Below the pieces are notes generated by a model that did not search any database, was not told the origin of the DNA, and saw only the letters and a list, made by a program, of their open reading frames with translations. A program made the position numbers and the translations under genes. Below are positions 11,201-23,200 of a DNA stretch of 64,000 nucleotides, one piece after another. Source of the DNA: Tetracentron sinense (lineage: Eukaryota > Streptophyta > Magnoliopsida > Trochodendrales > Trochodendraceae); the NCBI GenBank assembly GCA_015143295.1, contig CM026568.1:16622607-16686606 (forward strand), read 5' to 3'. How positions within the stretch are numbered: position 1 is the first letter of the stretch; every line of letters starts with the position of its first letter.

Positions 11201-14200
11201 ACACCTGTTACTTGGAACAGGTTGTCAGTGGTAGACCATGTCCACTACGAGGACCGGGCTGTCATTGATATACCGCTATAAAGGTTTACTAAACAGGTTC
11301 CTTTGATTTCCTCTTAATAAACACATCCTTCCATTTAAAACATATAGAAAAAGATATAGATGCATTTCATGTCTGCAATCTTTGTGAAAGAGCTGTACAG
11401 GAATCCCATTCTGGATAAGGTCCTCTCCTCAAACACGATGCCATTGTTTATGAAACAGTTTTTTTTCATATGATCCTTGATAGATATGAAAACTATTAGG
11501 TAGTTTCAAAGCTAAACAGCAGTTATGAACCGCTATAGCATCAGTACAATAACTTTGTAACAAAACATTTTTATATTTATTTTAATTCTAATTGTTATGT
11601 TGTAACTTCCTTTTACTCTTTTCTAGCCTTTCCTTAACAGTTTTCTTCTGTTATAAAGCTGTCAGATCTGGTACATCGTCAAATAACATCCATTATATAA
11701 ATGCTTAACAACTAAAAGCAAAAAAAAAAAGACTGAAAATTGTGTTAATACACCTACTGTCCTAGGATCAAGCTTATGCAACGTATAGGTCTAAAATGGA
11801 CCCAACCACCTTGACCTGGTCCGTTTGCCTCCATTTCCCCAGCCCAAAGTGAGGAACTGGAAAGACTGTTCCAGGAAGATGAGGTTTTGAGTGTCATTCA
11901 ATCTATGGCTAGGAACAAGGCCCCCGGTCCTGATGGTTTTTCCATCGAATTTTACAGAGTGTTGGGACATTGTGGGGAGTACTTTCTTGTTGTCCAACAG
12001 GAACTTCATGAGTCTGGGTCTTTTGATCGTGTGATCAACAATACCTTTGTGACCCTGATCCCAAAGAGGGTTGGGACCCAGGATATGAAAGATTTCTGTC
12101 CGATCAACCTAGTCAACAGTGCTTACAAAATCTTGGCAAAAGTGTTGGCCGTCCATCTTAGTTAGTGTCCTGGGATCCATAATATCCCCTCATCAAGACA
12201 CCTTCGTTAGGGGGAGACAAATTTTAGATGGCATTACAATTGCAAATGAATGTGTAGACAAGCGTCTAAAATCTAAAACTCCTGCCCTTGTTTGTAAGAT
12301 CGATAAGGAAAATGCCTATGATAATATCAATTGGGAGTTCCTCCTCTATATGTTGGGGAGGATGGGATTCTCGTTGGTGTTCGTGGATTCTAGCATGTGT
12401 CTCATCTGCATCTTTCTCGATCCTCCTCAATGGGAGCTCTAAAAGCTTCTTTCATAGCTCCAAGGGGTTAAGGCAAGGGGACCCGTTGTCCCCGGCATTA
12501 TTCTTCATCGTGTAAGAAGCCCTGAATCGGATGTTGGCTTGTGTGAATGGGCGTTTTCTTGTAGGCTTTTCCATCGGTTGAGAGCGGCTAAGCATCTCGC
12601 ACCTTCATTTCGCAGATGATACGTTAGTGTTCTGTGGAGCTTCTTGTTCCCAATTCATCAATCTCTGTTTTAATTTGAGATGCTTTGAGGCCGTTTCAGG
12701 TCTTTGAGTCAATTTGGGTAAGAGCGTAATTGTGTCTGTCAGTGATATTCCCCATCTTGGTCTCCTGGTTAGCTGCCTAGGTTGCCATATAGGATCCCTC
12801 CCCTCCTCTTACCTTGGTCTCCCGCTAGGGGCTCCTTTCAAATCCAAAGTCGTTTGGGCCCCGGTACTAGAACAATTTTCCTCAAGACTTGCAGGTTGGA
12901 AGTCCTGCCTTCTCTCCAAAGGTGGCAAACTAACCCTTATCAAGAGTACTCTTAGAAGCCTCCCAAGTCCCAACCTACTACCTCTCCTCTCTAGCCCTCC
13001 CTCGGTCCATCGCCTTGTCCCAGGAGCATCTCCAGCGTAATTTTCTCTGGCACAGGCGGGAAGACAATCGGAAATATCATCTTGTAGAATGAAACCAAAT
13101 TTGCAAACCTCTAGGGGCTAGGGGCCTCAACATCGCTCCTCTAAGCGCAGTAAATAAGGCTTTGTTAAGAAAATGGATTTGGCGGTTTAGCGAGGAGCGG
13201 GAGAGCCTTTGGCGGAAGGTGATCATGGCCAAATATGGTCTGGCATCATCCTGGTCTTCCAGGGGGTCAGAGGTCCCCACGGGGTGGGTCTGTGAAAAGG
13301 TATCATGAGTGTGGCTAAGTCTCTAGATCTTAGGTTCCAACTAGATAATGGGGTAGAAATTCAGTTTTGGCACGATATTTGGTTTGGTCAGTCGAGGCTT
13401 AGGGAAGATTTTGGTTATATCTTCCCCCTGGCTATCCATCTGGGGACGTCTATTGCCGAGTGTGTGGAGCGATTGGGTAATGGGATAGTCTGGTGTCCTA
13501 GGTTAAGAAGGGACTTAAATGATTAGGAAGTCGGTGACATGAAGAGGCTTCTGGCTAGACTGAGTTCCTACTCCCCTAGACCTCAGCTTAGTGATTGTCG
13601 GATTTGGTCTCGAAGCAACAGCGATCAATTTTCAGTGAGATCTCTCTTGCAGTCCTTTGATTCGGGCACCTTTATCCTCATTTCCTTATACGGCTGTATG
13701 GATTAACCAGGTTCCCACGAAGGTATCCTTCTTCCTCTGGTACGCAGCACTGAATAAGGTTCTCACTACAGATCGGTTAAAGAGGCGAGGGTGGAGCTTT
13801 ACTAACCGTTGCTATATGTGCCTGAATGCAGAAGAAAGTGTGAATCATTTGTTCCTCCACTGTCCGATTGTCTCTGGACTTTGGGCTTTTTTCTTATCTT
13901 GGCTAGGTGTGAAGTGGGTCTTCCCATTCACCTTTCTGAGCTTCTTATTTGGTTGGGATTTGACAACTTTGGTGGGTGCTAAGGAAACAATCTGCACTTT
14001 TTTGCCTAGTAAGATTTCTTGGGCTATCTGGAAAAAGAGAAATGGTCGTATATTTGACAACTCCTCATCTAATCGTATCCTTTTCCAGGCACATCAGTCG
14101 GTTGTGGAATGGAGCTCCATCTCACAAATGGATCAAGAAGTGAGGGATATTGTGTATCTTTGAGGAGGCAGTCGGGTGCTCTATTGTTTAGTGTTTTTTG

Positions 14201-17200
14201 CTTTGTGTTCGTTCTTTGTCTTGTTATTATTAGCATCCGTTATTCTTAGTTTACATCTTTGTAAATTGTTTCCTTTTATTTATAATATCTAATTTACCGA
14301 TCAAAAAAAATAAAGCTCTAGGGAGCGTAAAAACCCATCAAACATGTAGGCAACACTCTTTAATCTCCGTCTCCAAGCCTTTTTGCAATTCTCTCAAGCT
14401 GAGAAAGGTCACCTCTCCTTGTATTAGACCCAAACTAAGGAATTGAAAGTCCTGCCCTGACACAACATCCCATAATATAACCTCTAAATAGAACAAATGC
14501 GAGACTAAACTAGGTATAAAATCATAATAACTAAAGCTAAGAAGAAAATTGTAGTTTCCTCATAATTGTAGCATAAATTGCAGCAGGCAAAGTCCACTAC
14601 TTCCATCTCATAGATTAATAGAACTTTCTAGGCATAATGAATCCTATAAATGACAAGAAAAGTGACTTTGGGATGGAAGATAGGTGGGTGTCCAAGGCCC
14701 ATTGAGATGAGATTGCAATGACCACCACATTAAACACATCTTCAAACAGATTGACCTCTACTGGATGCAATGGAGATGTGCATTCCTTCTATGGTAGGAC
14801 AGGATTTAAGGGCTTTAAGCATCTCAAACCAAGGATTAATATATAAGTTTTGGGGATACGAAACAGTTAAAACCAAAACCGTTACATGTCGCCGATAACG
14901 ATACGTATCGGACAATATTTATAAATCAGTGTTTTTTTTTGGGTGACACCGGTACATATATATCGGATGATATTTTTTTTCCTTTTTTTTGAAGAGAGGC
15001 ATTGAACAAGTCCTACAAAACGAGTCCCCTACTGATACGTATCGATTTCGGACGAGTTGCATTAAACCTTATTTTCAATGTCTCCGTCTTAAATATTAAT
15101 TTCATACAGGTAACTGTCAAAATCGATACGTATCTATCGAAATCGATTCAGCGATTTTTATTTCCATGTCTCAAACAATTCACAATTATGAGGATATAAT
15201 CAGATGCATTACGTACAATGATACTTCGGAAATTTTATATCGCAATAAGGACTCGGTAATCAATAATGATGTGCTTAATCTTCTTTGGGAAATTTACTGG
15301 ATAACTACTATTAGTAAGAGGAATAACAGTGCACCGTCCGTCATCGGTCAAAATGTGAAAAGACAGTGCTAGAACGATATCCGGTACAAGTACCCTACAG
15401 AATTCCCCTTTCTTTTAAATGCCTTCTGAAATAGAAAATGATCGAGGGCATCCTTTGTTTTCTTGTTTCAGAATGACCCAAAAGGTGGAGATACTTTGGC
15501 AAAAGATCATCCTTCAGTGTCTGTGCTTCTTGCCATGTTATTAGTATCACCATCTGTAACGTCATGCTACATGAAATTGAGATATATCTTTTAGCAGATG
15601 ATGAATTAATCATCACGTTTTATACCTACCAAATTGTAATAATTTATAGAAGAAAGAGATGGATGTTCATGCATTGGAAAAAGGTGGAAGAAACTTACAC
15701 TGTTCAAAATACTAATTATTAACAAAAATGTAGCATGCGATTAATAAACAGAATAAGATAGAAAGAAAAAGTTTTGTAAGCCTAATACATTTCCTTATGA
15801 TGGTAAATAGATTTGTACTAAAGAAATCTGTGCGAAATTACATATAAATCATACCATACATCACTTTATCCAATTGATTAATTTATTTCCAATGTATTTC
15901 CTGTTTTTCCTATTTTCAGTTTCTCAGTAATGCTCCATATTTTTCTTGGTCCTTTTGATCTTTTATTAGAATCCTATTATGGTAAGAATGCCAACCATGA
16001 AGCAGAATATATTGGGAAAAGACTTCCCCACATCAATTGTTTCATCTCATCACTTTTTTCTCTGTATCTTATCGCATTTTGTGCACTATTAAGTCATGGC
16101 ATCTCGAAATATCAATCCTATTTCCAAATATTACTTGTCAGCTCAATAGCCCATAAATGATCTAATAAATAGAGAGCTTGCATCTTAAAATAAAAATAAG
16201 TCCGAAAATCTTTTAACATGCAGAGTAACTCATCCTGTACCTTTTGATTAGATGGTGAAGGTAATGGTAATATTGGTGCCTGAGCTTCCGTTGGAGCTTG
16301 CGGTGGTGGTACTGATGATGATGCAACCACCTTTACATCTTTATGAACCGTTTGTGAAGGCTGAGATGAAGAAGAAAGTGTAGTCGCTCCAGGTCGCAAC
16401 AGCTGACCTGGGGTAACCAAAGAAGGGGTTGATGTTTCAGTGTGACTTGAACTGGATGCCCCCACAGTGGAGGACACAGATTGAGACATAGTTTGATACG
16501 GAAAGCTTGGGGTAAGAACTGTCTTAGGCTTGTTAGATATTGGTGGTACAATGGCATTTGTAGCCGGACTGGTTGTAGTCAAAGGAGACACCAATGGCAA
16601 ACTACCACTCAGCGTTGCTGTTGGAAGAACAGGGGTAGGAGCCTTCTTTGGCATCAGACTTGGTGATATTTCAGAAGCTTGTGCAGAAGACTGGACAGGA
16701 GGCAGAGTTGTCGGCAAAGTTGATGGTGGGAGAGTAGTGGAGGTTAAATTCAGGGAACCGGTACTAACAGGTTGCAGCAAAGGAGGAGGGAATTCCGGCA
16801 AGTTTAGCGAATTTGCAGCTCCAGTCGGTAAAGATGCATTCATGCCAGGATATTGCATTGGAAGCTGCATGGAAGGAAGCATTGACAAGCCAGGTGGCGG
16901 TCGAAGCAACGATTGCTGTTGCACATGAGAAAGCCCACTCGAGGGCCCATAGAATCCCTGCCAATACATTGGCATACCATTTGCACTTGGAGGAGGAGGT
17001 GAAGACCCCCACGATCCTAAACTTCCTCCAGGTTGATATAATGGCAGACCACCTTGGAATGTTGATCTGGGGAGCCCCAACTGTGCTGTATGGGAACTAA
17101 GATCTGTTACAGAACCAACAACAGCAGAAGGCAAACTTGTAGATGCAGATGCTGTGGGAGGATAGTGAGACTGCATAATGAATTACAACAAATAATAATC

Positions 17201-20200
17201 AAATTGACATTACATGGGTAAGAACGACATTTTTTTAATGTGGTAAGAATGCCTTCATTTTATTTACCTGTATAATAGCAGGATCATTATGAATTGGTGG
17301 TGTAGCCTGAACAGGCGGAGAGGATTTAACCTGTAAATCCTGCAACCAGATGCACAAAAGAAATGTTTTGGGGTCTATCTAATTAGCTTAATAAACTAAA
17401 ACAAAATGAACTCCTACCAACAACCAAGTCATAGATGTTTTCGCATATAACAGTTCATTGCATTTCATCTGACATGCCTTTCTTAAATTGGGAAAGAAAA
17501 AGGGAACAAAGGAAATAACTAATTAAAGAACCAACAAAATAAAGCAGCAATCAGAACCAGCAAATATATATTTTCAAAAAAAAAAACAATCTTGGCAGAT
17601 TCTAATACTAATTCCGCCGTGGGGAGACCAGATTGGGATAATTTGATTGGTACAGGTAAACTGCTGATGTAGGCAGGGGTTAATACCCTCATAAGCAACT
17701 TGTAGCGATGAACTACACTGCTTCAAGTAAAGTGCAAAGAACAAGAATCCATCTTGTCTTCCACCACATAACAGCAATGTTGATCTACATAGTTGCTAGT
17801 TCCATGTAAAGATGAAAAACACAAACAGAAACAACAAATGCCCTTGGCTCTAGAACACATGAGCTAGCACGGAAGTTTTGGGGGAAACCACCTTTTTACT
17901 CCTCATGTGGCATGTAGGGCCCATTTGGCATCACTCTCAAGGAACAATTCTTTATTCCTTGGGAATAGAAATTCTTGCATTTCTATTCCCAGGAAATAGA
18001 GAATTGTTCCATGGGAGTGATGCCAAACGGGCCCTAGTGTGCCTTATTTTCAAAATAACAAGAACTACCTGCACAAGAGTATCTAGTGGATGCTCTACAA
18101 CCTACAGTCATCTTTTCTGTTCTTTTTCTTTCTTTTTTTTTTTGGTAACGGAGGGTGTCCCAAAGCCTTTGAGCCAAGGACTAGTCTCTTGGGGTATCCG
18201 CACCGACCCACTCAAAAGACAGTCATCTTTTCTACTCATGATGCAACACAATCTCCTAGATGGTAGATATAGTTGGTCAGAACATTCAAGGGTGTTTAAA
18301 AATTCTATAGATAATTTAAAGGTTCACGGGGGAGAAAAACAAAAACCGGCTTGTAAGGGGAAAAGCATACTGATCTGTGACGCTGGAAATTAAACCATGC
18401 TAATAAGTAATACCTGAAGTGAACGCAGAAAAAAATGAATTGGCAAATTTCTTACATGGAAGACAAGAAATAACCTCAAACATGAATCATACAGAGTGCA
18501 CAATGGTCTGTGATCAAAGCAAGTGTCCAATAGTTCACAGGTGACAAATTGCAAAATAATACCACAATCAAGCTATAATTACGTACAACCTCAAGCAATA
18601 TGTAATTATGTATATATATATAGAGAGAGAGAGAGAAGAGGTGACTAGTCAGCCTAGCTGATTATATGTTATAGTCAACTCACCTCCTCTATACCGTTGG
18701 ATCTCAAGCAAGGGCTAAGATTAAAAGAGACTTTTTTATTATCATTTTCTTATTACCAAAACTACCCTTTTTTTTTTAAGTGTAAGCAAGTTCAAAAACC
18801 GGGGACTCTTCCTCTTCTTCTCCAACATGAGGCCCTGGTTTCCTTGAGGCCCTGTAAGAGAAACTGTAGTATTTCCTCTTCTTTAGAGATCTACTCTCTT
18901 ATCTTTTCTATTTTGATTTTTTTGAAGAAAAAGAGAAGGGGACAACTCAGAATGTAATTATCTCAGATCTGAACTATAACATTAAACAAAATCCACAGGT
19001 AAATTCTAATCATGGGTTCATAAACTGTTCTATTCCTGGATTTTATTGAATTCCCCCTGGTTGCTAACTCCTACTTAAAATGTTAAATCCACATTTCTTT
19101 TGCTATCTTTGTTTGATCTGAAATCACCATGAGATATTTCTGAAATCATCATTGGACGAGATACTTGATTTCCAATCACACCCAGACCATCTCATACGAA
19201 GACTACTGGGATTACGGTCCCAGCCATTGCAAATGTGAGCTTTGCCTGTAAGAAATACAAGAGGAATTGACAAAGAGAAGAAGGTTGAGGATGGTGGTGG
19301 TGGCGACCATAGGTCATTCTGGGGGTAATCAAATGGTTTTCGGCAACTAACTCCACCGTCATGAGTTAAACTGTAGTAAACAATATAGAGATGTAGCCAT
19401 GATTTTGGGTTTGATGAGCCCTAGTTTTGGTAATAAGAAAATGATAATAAAAAAGTCTCTTTTAATCTTAGCCCGTGCTTGAGATCCAATGGTATAGAGG
19501 AGGTGAGCTAATTATAAGATATAATCAGCTAGGCTGACTAGTCACCTCCTCTATATATATATATATATATATATATATTTTAAACGACCCAAGTAGTTGA
19601 TTAACTTCGACCAACTTGGAAAGTGGATTGGGTATTTCGTTTAAATGTTTTTTTTTAATCGGTAAGAAGTATGCAAGGTGTTAAAATTCGACTCAATTCG
19701 GTAAACTTCTACCAAATTGAGTCGACTTCGGTGGTGACCGAAGCAAAATCAACAAGTAAATTAATTCTGAAATTCGTGATGCACTTCAGTTAACTTCGGT
19801 GGACTTCGATCGAAACGGAAAATTTTAGTAAGAAAAAATTGAACTTCGGTGGAAGTCACCGAAGTCCACAGAAGCTTAATCAAAAAAATTTGTGATTCCC
19901 AAGGACTGAATTCAATCCCTACTAACCAAAAAAAATCAATCAATTTAGATTAATATCTGATTGAGAGGAAAATAAGAAATCAATTCACTTTTCCTTAAAA
20001 ATCAAGAATCCCAATGGGGCGGAAATCATCCTCCATGACAATCAATCTCTAATAGAGAAGAAAAAAAAAGAATTTTGAGAGAAAGGAGTAGGGTACATAC
20101 CTGTGACCACCCTTGCTGTTGCCGATCGCAGAAACCCTAGAAGAGTGGGTCTGTTGGTCCAACGAAAAATAGGGTGGAAGTCCAACGAAGTCCCCTTTTC

Positions 20201-23200
20201 TCTCGTCGAGCTCTGGAGATTGGTCTCTCGTAGTCGTCGAGCACTGGAGCTTGGAGTTTGGTCTCGTGAAATGAGAGTGAAATGAGGGAAGAAACCCTTT
20301 TTAACAAAGTTAACAAAGTTAAACGAGTAATGCTAAAGTCAATCACTCTTAAACTCACTTTCTACGAAATAAAGGCATGTGAGTCTTAAAAGAGAGTGTT
20401 CCTAGCATTATAAATCATAATTTTATGAATTCAATATTAAAATGACTATTATGACCTTAGGATATTTCGTAACCTCACAAGGCCCCTTTAATTGGCCTTA
20501 AACTATGGTTAACAAGTTTTAACTCCTATGGTTAACTTTTTTTTAATTTTTTTAAAATTAAGGTTAGATGCTTTAACCCTAAGGGTTAGTGAATCTTAAC
20601 CACAGTTAAAAGAGATGCCCTTAAGATATTTCATGACCTCCAAAAGCCCCTTTAACTGCCCTAGAATTATGGTTAGCAAGTTTTAACCTTTATGGTCAAC
20701 TTTTTTTTAATTTTTTTCCTAAAAATTAAGGTTAGATGCTTTAACCCTAAAGGTTAATGAATCTTAACCATAGTTAAAGGATGCCCTTAAGATATTTCAT
20801 AACCTCACAAAGCACCTTTAATTGCCCTTCAACTATGGTTAACAAGTTTTAACCCATGTGGTTAATTCTTTTTAAATTTTTTTCCTAAAAACCAAGGTTA
20901 AATTCTTTAACCCTAAGGGTTAGTGAATCTTAACCACCTGTTAAAGAAAATTAACAATATAGAGAAATATCAAGAAAATTCCTAAACTTCTTTAATTTTT
21001 ACATAACATCCTTCAACTTCCTTAAACTTCCACGAATTGAGTCAACTCTCTTAGCGACCGAAGTTTATACCAAATCCGAAGTTTAATACCTTAGAAGTAT
21101 GAATATATTAAGAAAAACGAGGATTACAGCAGTTTACAAAGATGTAAACTAAGAAAAAACACAAAGCATAAAGAACAACAAGAATCGACTAAACCTGGTC
21201 CTGGCCCCAGCCACTAATAGAGGCGGGCACATCATAATAGGAGCATATCCCTTACTTTCGGACCCCACGGATTGATGGAACTCCAATCCACAATCTGGTG
21301 AAGAACACGCCCTAAAATCTGGGAGGAAGTAGAGGGAGAATCATCGAAAACATGATTATTCCTCTCTCTCCATAAAGACCATGAGATAACACCAAACAAA
21401 ATAGTCCAAATTTCTTCTGTGGCCCCCATCAAATGTGCCAATTGTCAACCCAATAAGAAGCTCAAAAAGGAGGATGGGAAGACCCGCTCCACTCCTAATC
21501 GAGAGAGGAACGAAACCCATAGCCCACATGCAACCGGCAGTGCAAGAGCAGGTGGTTCACAGACTCTTCCTCATTTAAGCACATGTAGCATCGCTTTTCC
21601 ATGCTCCACCCTCTATTCTTAAGATGATCTGAAGTGAAAACTTTATTACGAGCAGTGGACCAAAGGAAAAAGGATACCTTTGTGGGAACTTAGTTAGCCT
21701 AAACAGTCTAATAAGGAAATGGGTACCTTGGAGGAGGGGTAAAAGGTTGTAATAATGATCTCAGTGAAAATCACCCGGAGTTGCCTCTAGACCAAATCCT
21801 AAAATCACGAATTTGGGGATGGGGTTGGGAGGAATACAGGCGACTCAGAAGGCCGAAGGCGTCGCATAACCTCAACCTCCCAATCATTTAGGTTTCTCTG
21901 AAACCTAGGACACCAAACTAACTCGCTACCCACCCTCTCAAAACACTCAGAAATTGATGCCACTTTGTTAAGGGTCACTAGGAATAGACTTCCAAAATCC
22001 TCCTTTACACTCAACTAACCACACCATACATCTGACCACAACTAAATATAGGACCCGTCACCTCGCTTGAACCTAAAGAATGAGATAAGTAAGGAGCAAC
22101 AGCCATAATTGATTTCCAAAGGCCTACACCGTGCGCCTTGCGCACCCGCTTTGGGAACTTGGAGGAGATTTTCTCATGTCTTGTTACGATCACTTTCCTC
22201 CACAAACTCTCTCGTTCTTCGCCAAACCTCCATACCCAATTTCCTAGGAGGGCTTTATTCATTGCAACCAGAGGGGCAATGTTAAGGTATCCATCTCGTA
22301 ACAATCTACAGATTTGGTTCCACTTCACTAGGTGATATTTCCTCTTACCCCTTCTCTCATTCTAAAGGAAGTTTTGTTGAATACGCTCTAGGGACAGGGC
22401 TATGGATTCTGGAATCGCTGAGGAGAAATAGTAGGTCGGGAGACTCCTCAAGGTGCATCTATCCAGATTCCTTTATTTGTTGACAGTAAAACTATATTAT
22501 TAAAAAATGAGGAAAGAGACAAAGGAATCCAACTTACAATGACAATTATCCACTAAAAAAGTGTCTATTTGAACTCCTTCCTTTGCTAAAGAATCTACCT
22601 TAGTCGATCGCACAAGAGAATATGATTAACAGTGAATAAACCAAACCCAGAAAAAATTTGATGACTTGGGATATTTTTGAAGGACCTTTATCCATTCCCG
22701 GAGCCCAATTGCTAGAATTTCCTTAAATTGTGATTTTCCCTATGTTGAGTCTCTTGCCTATCTTCAGGCTCTGAGCTTTGGACTTGTTAGAACCACAAAC
22801 TCCAATGAACTCCCAACAATAAGGATGGTTCTGCCTTCGCAATCCAAAAATAATCCTCTTGTGCCTGAAGGGCCTGGTTTTAACTTTTACCCAAATAATC
22901 CTCTTTCAAAAGATACAAATCTGCTTTGGCGACAAGAGAGGAGATGGAGGACCAAGCTACTGCTCTTCAATCTCCCAATTTTATACAATGAAAATTTTGG
23001 AGTCTGGACTAGGTGAACAAAAGCCAAACTCTCAACTAGATTGTGTTACCAAATCCATGAACTGACATAAGTCATCATTAATTTGAGTCTGTTTTCACCC
23101 CTCTATGATAAGCTAATATATATATGGAGCTTCTTCTTCTTTACTCTTTAGAAACCGAGGCATGCCAATCCAAAAATACCCCTTAAGCAAATGAGGCATG

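Larger units (their letters stand above)
19648..22455 (-). mobile_element. L1-type LINE fragment interrupted by a hAT-like element
   Basis: Oligo-T plus AATCGGTAAG at 19648-19667 is the complement of the LINE tail ACCGAT-A(n). After the hAT insert (19674-21093) the LINE resumes at 21102 and encodes, on the - strand and with frameshifts, [17 protein letters not shown], a zinc-binding RT tail, and [28 protein letters not shown] RT C-terminal sequence up to about 22455. Broken by stops. Within DCP5 intron 2 in the same orientation as the gene. Confidence 0.85.

Noticed and set aside
14866-15150. GATACGTATC repeats as a CRISPR-like or regulatory array
   Set aside because: Exact 8-bp duplication and end similarity show they are the subterminal words of a hAT-like element; CRISPR is not expected in a plant nucleus.
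16530-16928. 132-codon + strand frame
   Set aside because: Shadow of DCP5 exon 4 on the other strand.
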